This document shows, piece after piece, positions 54,416 through 63,813 of a stretch of DNA of 64,000 nt. The stretch is from Cupriavidus sp. IDO (GTDB taxonomy: Bacteria > Pseudomonadota > Gammaproteobacteria > Burkholderiales > Burkholderiaceae). Position 1 is the stretch's first letter. Each line of letters opens with the position of its first letter. The DNA lies in contig NZ_JWMA01000005.1 in the NCBI RefSeq assembly GCF_000812465.1, forward strand, positions 1-64,000, given 5' to 3'. The position numbers and the translations under genes were made by a program. The notes under the pieces were generated by a model. It was not told the origin of the DNA. It searched no databases and saw only the letters and a program-made list of their open reading frames with translations.

Positions 54416-54766
54416 ATGATCCGCCCCACCGTGCAGGAAAACGCCGCCCGCTACGCCAATTGCATCGCCGCCTGCCATGCCGCCGCGGCTGCCGCGCTCA
54501 AGTGCGCGGCAGCCTGCCTGGAAGAGAACGACGTGCGCAAGATGACGCGCTGCATCGCGCTGGACATGGACTGCGCCGGGATTGCCGAGCTGGCCGCGTC
54601 CTATATGCTGCGCAACAGCGAATTCGCGCCGCTGGTATGCGAGGACTGCGCCGAAGTCTGCAAGTGGTGCAAGGAGGAATGCGAGCGGCATGACGCCGAG
54701 CATTGCCAGGAATGCGCGCGCGCCTGCGCGGCGTGCATGGAGCAGTGCCTGAAGATGACGGCGTAG
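54416..54766 (+). CDS. four-helix-bundle copper-binding protein (DUF326/Csp-like)
   Basis: A 116-residue protein with 16 cysteines, mostly spaced for the inner face of a helical bundle (CIAAC, KCAAAC, CEDCAEVCKWCKEEC, CQECARACAAC). This is the DUF326/Csp pattern; Csp proteins store many Cu(I) ions through thiolates. There is no signal peptide, which fits the cytosolic Csp3 type. The ATG at 54416 has an AAAGGAGGA site. No copper ATPase or CueR gene is adjacent. Confidence 0.92.
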   Translation: MIRPTVQENAARYANCIAACHAAAAAALKCAAACLEENDVRKMTRCIALDMDCAGIAELAASYMLRNSEFAPLVCEDCAEVCKWCKEECERHDAEHCQECARACAACMEQCLKMTA

Positions 54767-54782
54767 CCGCAGTGCAGCATCC

Positions 54783-54810
54783 GCGCCGGCCGCTCCAGTC
54801 AGGCCGGCGC
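54783..54810 (+). terminator. GC-rich hairpin after the copper-binding gene
   Basis: GCGCCGGCC (54783-54791) and GGCCGGCGC (54802-54810) around a 10-base loop, 17 bases after the gene. There is no T-run, so this is only a probable terminator. Confidence 0.45.
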
Positions 54811-54984
54811 GCCGGGTTCCGCTGGCGCCGCCAGGACTTGAGCATGCCGGGAGAACGGATTGCGGGCCGAAAGCGGGAACTGCCCGTCGTGAGGCGCTAT
54901 TCTAAAGGGCCGTGCTCCGAATCCGTCCGTGCGGAGCCAGTCGTACAAGTCTCCCCCTTCGCTTTGTTGCACCGGAGTCCGCAA

Positions 54985-56394
54985 ATGTCCGACCCTTCAT
55001 CCGCCAACACCACCCGCATCGAAAAAGACAGCCTCGGCGACGTGCCGGTGCCCGCCGCGCACCTGTGGGGCGCGCAGACCGAACGCTCCCGCCAGAATTT
55101 CCGCATCGGCAACGAAAAGATGCCGCCCGCGCTTATCGAGGCCTTTGCCATCCTCAAGCTGTGCGCGGCGCGCGCCAACCGCGAGCTGGGCGTGCTCAAG
55201 CCCGAGCTGGCGCAGGCGATCGAACAGGCCGCCGGAGAAGTGATCGAAGGGCGCTGGCCCGAAGAATTCCCGCTGTCGGTATGGCAGACGGGCTCGGGCA
55301 CGCAGACCAACATGAACCTCAACGAGGTGATTGCCAACCGGGCCATCCAGCTGCTGGGCGGCGAGGTGGGCAGCAAGAAGCCGGTCCATCCCAACGACCA
55401 CGTCAACGCCAGCCAGTCGTCCAACGACAGTTTTCCCACGGCAATGCATATCGCCGCCACGCGCGCCATCCAGCAGCAACTGCTGCCCGCGCTTGAACAA
55501 CTGCAGCAGACCTTCGCGCGCAAGGTGGAAGCCTTCGCCGATATCGTCAAGGTTGGCCGCACCCACCTGCAGGACGCGGTGCCGCTGACCCTGGGCCAGG
55601 AGTTCTCCGGCTACATGACCCAGGTGGCCGATGCGCAGTCGCGCCTGCAGCAGGCCATGCTGCGCGCCATGCCGGTGCCGCAGGGCGGTACCGCGGTGGG
55701 AACCGGGCTGAACGCGCCGCACGGCTTTGCCGCCGGCTTTGCGCGCGCACTGGCCGACTACACCGGGCTGCCGTTCGAGCCCGCCCCCAACCGGTATGCG
55801 CTGCAGGCCGCCCACGACGCCCTGGCCGACCTGTCCGGCGCGCTGAATACCACCGCCTCGTCCTTCCTGAAGATCGCGCGCGATTTCATGCTGCTCGGCT
55901 CCGGCCCCCGCGCGGGCTTTGCCGAGCTGCAGCTGCCGGCCAACGAGCCGGGCTCGTCGATCATGCCGGGCAAGGTCAATCCGACGCAAGCCGAAGCGCT
56001 GGCGATGGTGTGCTGCCGCGTGATCGGCAACCACACCACGGTCACGCTGGCCAATGCGCTCGGCACGCTCGAACTCAATGCGTACAAGCCCGTGATCGTC
56101 TACAGCCTGCTGCAGTCCGTGACGCTGCTGGCCGATGCGGCATCCAGCTTTGCCGAGCATATGGTCGAAGGCCTGGAAGCGGACCAGGACCGCATTGCCG
56201 AGCTGCTGGCGCGCTCGCTGATGCCGGTGACGGCGCTCAATCCGCACATCGGCTACGACAAGGCCGCCGAGATCGCCAAGCTGGCGGTCAAGCGCAACCT
56301 GTCGCTGCGCGAGGCGTCGATCGCCTCGGGGCATGTGACGGAGGAGCAGTTCGATGCGTGGATTGATCTGAAGGGGATGACGAAGGAGGTGTGA
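54985..56394 (+). CDS. fumC: class II fumarate hydratase
   Basis: A 469-residue fumarase C, converting fumarate to L-malate in the TCA cycle without an Fe-S cluster. Signatures include QTGSGTQTNMNLNEVIANRA, KPVHPNDHVNASQSSND, the TxxH-type VGRTHLQDAVPLT and the GSSIMPGKVNPTQAEA fumarase/aspartase signature with the catalytic Ser loop. The ATG at 54985 gives the natural start. It is not in an operon. Fumarase C is often the oxidative-stress-resistant isozyme, consistent with the nearby copper and stress genes, but this is only context. Confidence 0.96.
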   Translation: MSDPSSANTTRIEKDSLGDVPVPAAHLWGAQTERSRQNFRIGNEKMPPALIEAFAILKLCAARANRELGVLKPELAQAIEQAAGEVIEGRWPEEFPLSVWQTGSGTQTNMNLNEVIANRAIQLLGGEVGSKKPVHPNDHVNASQSSNDSFPTAMHIAATRAIQQQLLPALEQLQQTFARKVEAFADIVKVGRTHLQDAVPLTLGQEFSGYMTQVADAQSRLQQAMLRAMPVPQGGTAVGTGLNAPHGFAAGFARALADYTGLPFEPAPNRYALQAAHDALADLSGALNTTASSFLKIARDFMLLGSGPRAGFAELQLPANEPGSSIMPGKVNPTQAEALAMVCCRVIGNHTTVTLANALGTLELNAYKPVIVYSLLQSVTLLADAASSFAEHMVEGLEADQDRIAELLARSLMPVTALNPHIGYDKAAEIAKLAVKRNLSLREASIASGHVTEEQFDAWIDLKGMTKEV

Positions 56395-56443
56395 GCGCCT
56401 GGACGGCCAATGACAATGGCGACGTTGCGCGGCCGCTTGCCGA

Positions 56444-56806
56444 TCAGGGCACCAACAGCTTCGCAAAGCTCAGCTCATGGCCATCAGGATCGCTGATATG
56501 GAAATAGCGCTCCCCCCATTCGGCATCGCGCGGTGCAGCCTCCGGGTGCAGCCCGCGTTCGAGCGCCCGATCGTAGACGGCGTCGACATCCTCGACATGG
56601 AAAATCACGCGCCCCCACCATGACCATTGCCGGGTAGCAGGCTGCGCAATCAGGTTGAGATATCCCTTGCCCGCGTGGAAACTGGTGAACTCCGCGTCAG
56701 CGCCGCCATAGCGGATCTGGAACCCTAGCGCCTGGTAGAAGGCGACGGCTCGTGACATGTCGTGGGTGGCGAGCGTTATGGCGTCGATCGACGTAATCAT
56801 CGGCAT
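56444..56806 (-). CDS. VOC/glyoxalase-family protein
   Basis: A 120-residue single-domain vicinal-oxygen-chelate protein: ITLATHDMSRAVAFYQALGFQIRYGG at the start and YFHISDPDGHELSFAKLL at the end. A metal-type Glu/His pattern is plausible, but the substrate is not assignable. ATG 56806 is used, with 56800 as an alternative; neither has a strong ribosome binding site. The gene may be co-transcribed with the radical SAM gene upstream (22-base gap). Confidence 0.8.
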   Translation of the reverse strand: MPMITSIDAITLATHDMSRAVAFYQALGFQIRYGGADAEFTSFHAGKGYLNLIAQPATRQWSWWGRVIFHVEDVDAVYDRALERGLHPEAAPRDAEWGERYFHISDPDGHELSFAKLLVP

Positions 56807-56828
56807 GGCATGTCCGCGGTTCACCAGT

Positions 56829-57917
56829 CTACATCCCGATTTGCACCGGAATCCGCCGCCGCCCGAACTGGCGCTCGAAATGCCCGAAGCGTCCGGCAAT
56901 CGGCGCAAAGCATTCAGGGCAGGTTCCCGCCGGAGTCAGGCGATAGCCTTCGATCGCGTGCCAGTCGCGCACGATGAGCGGTGCCCGGCATGAGGGGCAA
57001 TAGGTGGTGTCACCGGCGGTGTCGTGGACGTTGCCGGTGTACACATAGCGCAGTCCCTCCGCCAGGGCGATCTTGCGCGCATGCGTAAGCGTCGAGCATG
57101 GCGTCGGTGGCACGTCGCGCATCTTGTAGTCAGGGTGGAATCCCGTGAAGTGCAGCGGCACATCGGTGCCCAGTTCCGTAGCAATCCATTGCGACTCGGC
57201 GCGGATCTCGTCATCGCTGTCGTTCTTGCCGGGTATGAGCAGCGTGGTGATCTCGAACCAGACATCGGTTTCGTGCTTCAGGTACTGCAGCGTTTCGAGC
57301 ACCGGCTGCAGGTGCGCCCCGGTGTTTGCAAGATAGAACGCGTCGGTGAAGCCTTTCAGGTCGACGTTTGCCGCATCCATCTTCGCGTAGAAATCGCGCC
57401 GCGCTTGCGCACCCATATAGCCGGCAGTCACCGCCACCGTCATGATGCCCAGCTCGTGGCAGGCATCGGCGACGTCCATGGCGTATTCGGCGAAGATCAC
57501 CGGGTCGTTGTAAGTGAACGCCACGCTCCTGCATCCGTGGGACGCGGCGGCTTCGGCAATGGCTTCAGGCATGGCGGCGGCAGCCAGGGTATCCATCTCG
57601 CGCGATTTGCTGATGTCCCAGTTCTGGCAGAACTTGCATGCCAGGTTGCAGCCCGCCGTGCCGAACGACAGGACGGCGGTGCCCGGGTAGAAGTGGTTGA
57701 GCGGCTTCTTTTCGATGGGATCGATGCAGAAGCCCGATGAGCGGCCATAGGCCGTCAGCAGCATCCGGTCGCCGGCCCGCTGACGCACAAAGCAGGCGCC
57801 GCGCTGCTCGTCATGCAGGCGGCAGTGGCGCGGACAAAGGTCGCATTGCATGCGGCCGTCGTCCAGGAAATGCCAGTAGCGGCCGGGATAGGGCCCAGGA
57901 TAGGGCGCGTCCTTCAT
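56829..57917 (-). CDS. AmmeMemoRadiSam-type radical SAM protein (AmrS-like)
   Basis: A 362-residue radical SAM enzyme with the [4Fe-4S] motif CNLACKFCQNW (Cys-x3-Cys-x2-Cys), an N-terminal Cys cluster (CDLCPRHCRL) and a C-terminal zinc-finger-like pair CPSC/CPEC. This is the layout of AmrS in AmmeMemoRadiSam systems. The usual partners, an AMMECR1 protein and a Memo protein, are not in the window, so either they lie elsewhere or this is a related pyruvate-formate-lyase-activase-like enzyme. ATG 57917. Confidence 0.88.
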   Translation of the reverse strand: MKDAPYPGPYPGRYWHFLDDGRMQCDLCPRHCRLHDEQRGACFVRQRAGDRMLLTAYGRSSGFCIDPIEKKPLNHFYPGTAVLSFGTAGCNLACKFCQNWDISKSREMDTLAAAAMPEAIAEAAASHGCRSVAFTYNDPVIFAEYAMDVADACHELGIMTVAVTAGYMGAQARRDFYAKMDAANVDLKGFTDAFYLANTGAHLQPVLETLQYLKHETDVWFEITTLLIPGKNDSDDEIRAESQWIATELGTDVPLHFTGFHPDYKMRDVPPTPCSTLTHARKIALAEGLRYVYTGNVHDTAGDTTYCPSCRAPLIVRDWHAIEGYRLTPAGTCPECFAPIAGRFGHFERQFGRRRIPVQIGM

Positions 57918-57971
57918 GGTTCAGTCTCTGCACAGGGGCTGGCCGGCACCGGGGTCCGCCCTGGGGGCACC

Positions 57972-58436
57972 TTAACCCTGGCCTGGGGAAGTCGCCGCGA
58001 CCTGCCCGGGCTTGCGCAGCATCTTGTCCACATCCGCGGCATGCATTTCTTCGAGCTGGATCAGCTGGCGCGCGTACTCCTCCAGCGCCACCGAGCGGCC
58101 CTCCACCAGGCCGAGCAGTTCCCGGTACAGCTCCAGCGCCAGCCTTTCCGCTTCCAGTGATTCGCGCAGGATGGTGGCGATGTCGAAAGTGTGGGTATCG
58201 AGCAGCTTTCCGATGCCCAGCGACGGGTAGGCGCCAAGGGCGGTGATCCATTCCCCGGCCTGCTGGGCGTGCAGCAAAGACTCGTTGGCCTGCTCGCGCA
58301 GCCAGGACACGATGGGAATGCGGCCGAAGCCGAATACCAGGAACGAATAGTGCGTGTAGCGGACGACGCCGGCGAGTTCGGCTTCAAGTATCCGATTGAG
58401 CACGCCGACAACCTTGTCATTCTCGATTTCCGTCAT
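57972..58436 (-). CDS. ferritin-like/bacterioferritin-family protein
   Basis: A 154-residue four-helix-bundle protein with di-iron-type residues, for example Glu near 18-20 (EAELAGV), His in LLHAQQAGEW and Glu-x2-His near the C-terminus (LEEMHAAD). It resembles the bacterioferritin/Dps-like family. The expected role is iron storage or oxidative protection. The ATG at 58436 has an AGGAGG site. Confidence 0.85.
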   Translation of the reverse strand: MTEIENDKVVGVLNRILEAELAGVVRYTHYSFLVFGFGRIPIVSWLREQANESLLHAQQAGEWITALGAYPSLGIGKLLDTHTFDIATILRESLEAERLALELYRELLGLVEGRSVALEEYARQLIQLEEMHAADVDKMLRKPGQVAATSPGQG

Positions 58437-58463
58437 GGCATAACCTCCTGGGGCAGCGGCGCT

Positions 58464-58658
58464 TCATGAATGGTCCTTGTGTGCCTTGCTGATCACTGAT
58501 ACCGACAGTACATCCAAGTCGAAGAACGGGCTGTCCTGCGGCGGCGGCGGCAACCCCGCGCCCCAACTGGCAATGGCAAGCTTGATGTACTCGGCCATCT
58601 GTTCGTCGGAAACGTCCCTGGGTTGGTCGATTATGACGACATAGCGGCGACTGCTCAT
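58464..58658 (-). CDS. small hypothetical protein
   Basis: A 64-residue protein from ATG 58658 (MSSRRYVVIIDQPRDVSDEQMAEYIKLAIASWGAG), with a GGGGA site upstream; an ATG eight codons earlier is the alternative. The family is not recognised. It lies between the ferritin-like and UspA genes on the same strand and is probably part of that transcript. Confidence 0.55.
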   Translation of the reverse strand: MSSRRYVVIIDQPRDVSDEQMAEYIKLAIASWGAGLPPPPQDSPFFDLDVLSVSVISKAHKDHS

Positions 58659-58691
58659 AACGGGTCCCCATCTGGCGCCCATGACGGGCGT

Positions 58692-59129
58692 TTAGCGATA
58701 TACCAGCACCGGAATCTTGCTGTGGGTCAGCACCTTCAGGGTTTCGCTGCCAATCAACAATCCCTTTACACCCCGGCGTCCGTGTGACGCCATGACAATC
58801 AGATCACAATTCTTGTCTTCCGCAGTCTTGATGATGGCGTCGTACGGGTGATCGTTGATCTGGCTGCTCGTGTCGCAGGGCACGCCAGCGGCGGCCGCTT
58901 CTTGCGCGATGCCCTCGAGGTATCTTGTTGCGTCCTCGAGGACCGCCTCTTCGAACTGCTCCCGGGTGTCGGTCAGCATCTCGGTGTGGTAGGCCGTGAC
59001 GTGAAAGTCCGGACAGGCGCGCACCGCGGTGATGCTGGCCTGCGTTTCCTGCGCCAGCAACAGCGCCTTGTGAAAGGCTGCCTCGGCCAGAGCGGAGCCG
59101 TCTACCGCCACAAGAAGATGCGTGAACAT
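58692..59129 (-). CDS. universal stress protein A family
   Basis: A 145-residue UspA protein with the ATP-binding-type motif GRRGVKGLLIGSET at the C-terminus and MFTHLLVAVDGSALAEAAF at the start. The ATG at 59129 is the family start. It forms a minus-strand set with the small hypothetical, ferritin-like and AmrS-like genes, a typical stress-response neighbourhood. Confidence 0.92.
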   Translation of the reverse strand: MFTHLLVAVDGSALAEAAFHKALLLAQETQASITAVRACPDFHVTAYHTEMLTDTREQFEEAVLEDATRYLEGIAQEAAAAGVPCDTSSQINDHPYDAIIKTAEDKNCDLIVMASHGRRGVKGLLIGSETLKVLTHSKIPVLVYR

Positions 59130-59424
59130 GTCGTCCTCCTTGTCTCTCTCAAACGCCAAGCCGCCAGACGGGGCAACCACCGGTGCGCGCCGGCAGGCAG
59201 CCGCTGGACGCTTTGAGGTGCATGCCGGCTGAGTTCAGTATAGGCTTCGATAGTCTGGCACCCGCCGGCGACGGATAGGAGGGCGGACCGAACGGCCTGC
59301 CCGGTGCCGGTGCATGAGTCCAGATAATGTCCGCGCCGGAAGGCAAGCCGCGGCATGGCGTACTGATAGCGAATGCTTTTTTGTCAGTCCAACGGAGTGA
59401 AAAAAAACCAAGGGAGAAGATCAC

Positions 59425-59997
59425 ATGACCACCTACAAAGTCGGCTATCTGATCGGAAGCCTCGCCAAAGGCTCCATTAATCGCACGCTTTCCAAAGCGC
59501 TGGTCAAACTCGCACCGCCAGAGCTGGAACTGACAGAGATCCCGTTCCGGGACCTGCCGCTCTACAGCTATGACTATGACGACAACTTCCCCGCCGAGGC
59601 CAAGGCTTTCAAGCAGGCAATCGCCGACGTCGACGCCGTGTTGTTCATTACGCCGGAGTACAACCGCTCGATCCCCGGCGGGCTCAAGAACGCCATCGAC
59701 TGGGCAAGCCGCCCATATGGGAAGAATTCCTTTACGCACAAACCGTCGGCAGTGATCGGCACGTCGCCGGGGGCGATCGGCACTGCCGTTGCGCAGCAGC
59801 ACCTGCGCGGCCTGCTGAGCTTCTGCAACTCGCCGCAGATGAACGCCCCGGAGGCCTACATACAGTTCAAGCCTGGCCTGATCACCGACGCAGGGGAGGT
59901 CACGGACGCTTCGACGGAAGAGTTCCTGCGCCACTACATGTCGGAGTATCACGCCTTTGTGGTCAGGGTCCTGACCGTGCTGCCCAGGCAGACGTAG
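59425..59997 (+). CDS. NAD(P)H-dependent FMN reductase family protein
   Basis: A 190-residue flavodoxin-fold reductase. KVGYLIGSLAKGSINRTLSKAL forms the FMN phosphate loop, and TPEYNRSIPGGLKNAIDWASRP is the family signature. Such enzymes reduce FMN, quinones or metals such as chromate. The ATG at 59425 has an AAGGGAG site. It is divergent from the UspA gene. Confidence 0.92.
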   Translation: MTTYKVGYLIGSLAKGSINRTLSKALVKLAPPELELTEIPFRDLPLYSYDYDDNFPAEAKAFKQAIADVDAVLFITPEYNRSIPGGLKNAIDWASRPYGKNSFTHKPSAVIGTSPGAIGTAVAQQHLRGLLSFCNSPQMNAPEAYIQFKPGLITDAGEVTDASTEEFLRHYMSEYHAFVVRVLTVLPRQT

Positions 59998-60016
59998 CGA
60001 GAGATGCCGCCGGCGG

Positions 60017-60334
60017 CTATTCGTCGCAGCGCGCCTTTGCCAGTGATTCCCGGGTGTAACCATGCCGCACGCGCAGCTGGTGCTCGACGGCATCGGCCTG
60101 GTCCAGGCAGGCGAACATCAGGTCGTCCTTGACGCGCTGCGGCACGCCTTTCAGCCGCGGTGCTTCATAAGAGATCCGGCGCGCCCGGCAGCGCAGGAAC
60201 AGCAGCGTCTCGGTGGTCGCCGCGCTGAGCTGCTCCTGGTCGATGCGCCTGCATTCGACCAGGTCCTGCGCAGGCACCTGCCCCGCCACCAGCAGCAGCG
60301 GCACGCACAGCCATCGGCCGGTTCGGAGATGCAT
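60017..60334 (-). CDS. hypothetical exported protein
   Basis: A 105-residue protein with a signal peptide (MHLRTGRWLCVPLLLVAGQVPAQ) and three or four Cys in the mature part that may form disulfides. The family is not recognised. ATG 60334 is chosen because it starts the signal peptide. It converges on the FMN reductase gene. Confidence 0.65.
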   Translation of the reverse strand: MHLRTGRWLCVPLLLVAGQVPAQDLVECRRIDQEQLSAATTETLLFLRCRARRISYEAPRLKGVPQRVKDDLMFACLDQADAVEHQLRVRHGYTRESLAKARCDE

Positions 60335-60751
60335 GGCAGAGCAATCCGCAGGTTCGCCTGATCACCATCATTGTCCAGCCGGACGCGCGGTGCAAGGCGA
60401 GGACGAAGGATGCGGTGCAGGTTGCCGTCGCGAACACACTGTCCAGTGGGGTGGACAATTCCCTATCATTCCCCGTGCACGCGTCGGTGCCGCGGCGCAC
60501 CGCGCGCCACGCGAACCGCCCGGGGGTGTCCACGCCGGCGCGTTCGCGGTACGCTGTGCACACAAAAGCGCCACGGTGCGCGCGACTTCACGCCAGTCCG
60601 TCCGCGGGCCCCCTCCCCTCGGACCCTCTCCTTGCCGCCCCTGAACCGGAACCCGGGGGCGTTCCGTCCGGCGCGAGCCGCTCCCTCCGTGGCCAGCGAG
60701 AAATCCTGCGGGCGCCCCCGGGCACCGTCCTCCTGACTGCAAATAACTCAA
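60335..60751. other. 417-base leader of the MHS transporter gene
   Basis: No gene is supported. It contains a TGTCCA/TGGACA dyad (60440-60457), listed separately, with a TATCAT -10-like hexamer at 60464-60469. No clear ribosome binding site precedes ATG 60752. Confidence 0.4.
60440..60457. promoter_or_regulatory. TGTCCA/TGGACA dyad upstream of the transporter gene
   Basis: TGTCCA (60440-60445) and TGGACA (60452-60457) around GTGGGG, seven bases before a TATCAT -10-like element. It may be an operator for the MFS gene, about 300 bases upstream of its start. Confidence 0.4.
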
Positions 60752-62065
60752 ATGACCGATCTCTCTGCTACTCCCGCCCAGGCTGCCGAACCGTCCGGCG
60801 AAGAGGTGCGCAAGCGCGTCTTTGCGATTGTCGCCGCCTCATCAGGCAACCTTGTCGAGTGGTTCGACTTCTATGTCTACGCCTTCTGCGCCATCTACTT
60901 CGCGCCCTCGTTCTTTCCGAAATCCGACCCCACCGCGCAGCTGCTGAACACCGCTGGCGTATTCGCCGCGGGCTTCCTGATGCGCCCGATCGGCGGCTGG
61001 CTGTTCGGCACCCTTGCCGACCGCCACGGCCGCAAGAATTCGATGGTGATCTCGGTGGTGATGATGTGCTTCGGCTCGCTGCTGATCGCCTGCCTGCCGA
61101 CCTACGGCAGCATCGGCAACTGGGCGCCGGCGCTGCTGCTGGTGGCGCGGCTGCTGCAGGGCCTGTCGGTGGGTGGCGAATACGGTACGACCGCGACCTA
61201 CATGAGCGAGGTGGCCCTGAAGGGCCGCCGCGGCTTCTTCTCGTCGTTCCAGTATGTGACCCTGATCGGCGGCCAGCTGCTGGCAGTGCTGGTGGTGGTC
61301 GTCCTGCAGCAACTGCTCGATGAAGCCGAACTCAAGGCATGGGGCTGGCGCATTCCGTTCGTGATCGGCGCGGCCACGGCGATCGTGGCGATGCTCCTGC
61401 GCCGCACGCTGCAGGAGACCTCGTCCGCGGCCACCCGCAACAGCAAGGAAGCCGGCAGCGTGGCGGAGCTCTTCCGCCACCACAAGGCCGCGTTCTTCAC
61501 CGTGCTTGGCTACACCGCCGGCGGTTCGTTGATCTTCTACACCTTCACCACGTATATGCAGAAGTACCTGGTGAACACGGCCGGCATGTCGATCAAGACC
61601 GCCAGCTACGTGATGACCGGTTGCCTGTTCCTCTACATGTGCATGCAGCCCGTGTTGGGCGCGCTGTCGGACCGCATCGGCCGGCGCAACAACATGCTGC
61701 TGTTCGGCGCGCTGGGCGCCCTCGCCACGGTGCCGATCCTGACCGCGCTGCGTACGGTTGGCAGCCCGGAAATGGCCTTCGTGCTGATCGCCGTCGCGCT
61801 CTCCATTGTCAGCTTCTATACCTCGATCAGCGGCATCGTGAAGGCGGAGATGTTCCCGCCCGAAGTGCGCGCGCTCGGCGTGGGCCTGGCCTACGCGATT
61901 GCCAACGCCATCTTCGGCGGGTCGGCGGAGTATGTGGCGCTCGGCCTGAAGTCAATCGGGCACGAAACCACCTTCTACTGGTACGTGACCGCGATGATGG
62001 TGATTGCCTTCTTCGTCAGCCTGCGCCTGCCGCGCCAGGCGAAGTACCTGCACCACGACCGCTGA
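60752..62065 (+). CDS. MFS transporter, MHS family (KgtP-like)
   Basis: A 437-residue, 12-helix major-facilitator protein of the metabolite:H+ symporter group, like KgtP and ProP. Signatures are [13 protein letters not shown] at the N-terminus, [14 protein letters not shown] between helices 2 and 3, and [20 protein letters not shown]. The likely substrate is a dicarboxylate or related organic acid. The LysR gene 112 bases downstream, same strand, may be its regulator. Confidence 0.92.
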   Translation: MTDLSATPAQAAEPSGEEVRKRVFAIVAASSGNLVEWFDFYVYAFCAIYFAPSFFPKSDPTAQLLNTAGVFAAGFLMRPIGGWLFGTLADRHGRKNSMVISVVMMCFGSLLIACLPTYGSIGNWAPALLLVARLLQGLSVGGEYGTTATYMSEVALKGRRGFFSSFQYVTLIGGQLLAVLVVVVLQQLLDEAELKAWGWRIPFVIGAATAIVAMLLRRTLQETSSAATRNSKEAGSVAELFRHHKAAFFTVLGYTAGGSLIFYTFTTYMQKYLVNTAGMSIKTASYVMTGCLFLYMCMQPVLGALSDRIGRRNNMLLFGALGALATVPILTALRTVGSPEMAFVLIAVALSIVSFYTSISGIVKAEMFPPEVRALGVGLAYAIANAIFGGSAEYVALGLKSIGHETTFYWYVTAMMVIAFFVSLRLPRQAKYLHHDR

Positions 62066-62177
62066 GCGCACTGATGGCAGCCGGGCGGCACGATTGTGCC
62101 GTCGGCTGCCCCCGCCTGGCGTGGCAATATACGGGGCCGGGGGCTCCTGTCCGCCCCCTTTCTCCACATCCCCTGCC

Positions 62178-63122
62178 ATGGACCTCAACGCCCTGCGCCT
62201 GTTCGTCGATATCGTCGATGCCGGCAATCTCAGTGCTGCCGCGCGCAAGCTCAAGATGACCCGCGCCAACGTCAGCTACCACCTGAAGGCGCTGGAAGAA
62301 GAACTGGGCGTGCAGCTGCTGCGGCGTACCACCCGCCACGTGGAGCCCACCCCGGTCGGCGCGGGCCTCTACGAGCACGGCCGCAATATCCTGGGCGAGG
62401 TCGCCGCCGCCAACGCGCTCATCAGCAATATGGGCAAGAGCCTGCAGGGCCATGTGCGGCTCTCGGTACCGACCGGCCTCGGGCACACCATGCTGTCGCC
62501 GCTGCTGGTGCAGTTCAAGCTGCGCTATCCCGACATCACGCTCGACGTGGTCTTCGACAACCGCATCCACAACCTTGTCTCCGAAGACGTGGAAGTGGCG
62601 CTGCGCATCATCTCGACGCCGCCGGATTCCGTGGTCGCCACTGAAATCGGCGAGGTCGACTGGATCGTCTGCGGCACGCCGGCGTACCTGGCGGCGCATC
62701 CGGCACCGCGCGAGCTTTCCGGACTGAAGGATCACGCCATCGTCTGCGCATCGCCGGTCGGGCAGAAGCTCAAGGCATCGGGTACGCGCGAACAGGGGCA
62801 GCATGCGGCGCGCGAAGTGCGCGAGCAGGTGGTGCTGGAGCCAACGCTCAGCTCGGAGAATTTTGCATTCCTGAAGGACGCGGTGCTCGGCGGCCTGGGC
62901 CTGGGCATCTTTCCGCTTTATGCGGTCGGCGCGGAACTCGAAAGCGGCGCGCTGGTGCCGCTGCTGACCGACTACCGCATCAGCGTGTTCGGCAGCCGGC
63001 TCTATATGCTGACCATGCCCAACCGCTACCAGACGCTGGCCACGCGCTACCTGGTCACCTTCCTGAAGACCGAACTGCAGGCCGTGTGGCCGCGGCTGCC
63101 GGCAACGCCTGCGCCGCGTTAG
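62178..63122 (+). CDS. LysR-family transcriptional regulator
   Basis: A 314-residue LysR regulator with N-terminal HTH (about 5-62, AGNLSAAARKLKMTRANVSYHLKALEEELG) and a substrate-binding domain. The ATG at 62178 gives the usual MDLNALRLFVDIVDAGN start; the open frame extends 58 codons further upstream. It is downstream of the MHS transporter and probably regulates it or an unlinked pathway. Confidence 0.88.
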   Translation: MDLNALRLFVDIVDAGNLSAAARKLKMTRANVSYHLKALEEELGVQLLRRTTRHVEPTPVGAGLYEHGRNILGEVAAANALISNMGKSLQGHVRLSVPTGLGHTMLSPLLVQFKLRYPDITLDVVFDNRIHNLVSEDVEVALRIISTPPDSVVATEIGEVDWIVCGTPAYLAAHPAPRELSGLKDHAIVCASPVGQKLKASGTREQGQHAAREVREQVVLEPTLSSENFAFLKDAVLGGLGLGIFPLYAVGAELESGALVPLLTDYRISVFGSRLYMLTMPNRYQTLATRYLVTFLKTELQAVWPRLPATPAPR

Positions 63123-63201
63123 CTTCGCCGGCGGCGACGCCACGAACTATAGTAGGAACACAAGGATAACCCGTGGCGAATCGCATCGAGAGGGAGCAAT
63201 C

Positions 63202-63675
63202 ATGGCCCTGGCAAGCACGCTGGCAAACTGCCTGAGTAGCAAGAACGCGCAATACGACATCATCCGTCATCCCTACACCCTCAGCAGCATGGCCACTGCA
63301 GAGGCTGCACACGTACCCGGAGACCGCCTGGCCAAGACCCTGTTGCTGGAAGACGAAAGCGGCTACGTGGCCGCTGTGATTCCTTCGAGTCATCACCTGC
63401 AGATGGCCGCCATCTGCGAGCAGACCGGCCGCAAGCTGGTACTGGCCCACGAGGATGAAGTCCGCGAAGTCTTCAAGGACTGCGACCTCGGCGCCATCCC
63501 GCCCATCGCAATGGCATATGGCATGCAGACCTATGTGGACGACAGCCTGATGAAACAGCCCGACGTCTATTTCGAAGCGGGCGATCACCAGGAACTGGTG
63601 CACATGAGCGTGGATCAGTTCTCCGCGCTGATGTCCGATGCTACGCAGGGGCATTTTGCCCGAAGGATGATGTAG
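63202..63675 (+). CDS. YbaK/ProX-domain aminoacyl-tRNA deacylase-like protein
   Basis: A 157-residue YbaK/EbsC-fold protein; the family hydrolyses mischarged aminoacyl-tRNAs in trans. It shows the family's KTLLLEDESGYVAAVIPSSHHLQ segment and a conserved GAIPPIAMAYG loop. The ATG at 63202 has an AGGGAG site. A terminator follows 20 bases after the stop. Confidence 0.88.
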   Translation: MALASTLANCLSSKNAQYDIIRHPYTLSSMATAEAAHVPGDRLAKTLLLEDESGYVAAVIPSSHHLQMAAICEQTGRKLVLAHEDEVREVFKDCDLGAIPPIAMAYGMQTYVDDSLMKQPDVYFEAGDHQELVHMSVDQFSALMSDATQGHFARRMM

Positions 63676-63694
63676 GGCAGAGCAGCAGGAAACA

Positions 63695-63717
63695 GGCCGG
63701 CGCTTGCCGGCCTTTTT
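63695..63717 (+). terminator. rho-independent terminator
   Basis: GGCCGGC (63695-63701), loop GCTT, GCCGGCC (63706-63712), five T (63713-63717). It ends the YbaK-like gene transcript. Confidence 0.9.
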
Positions 63718-63813
63718 GCGGGGGGTGTTTCAGCTGGCGGCCCGTCCTGTGATGGGTGGACGGACCTGCCTGATGGGATATCCGGTATTTGAAGCGCCGC
63801 CCATTACACCGGC

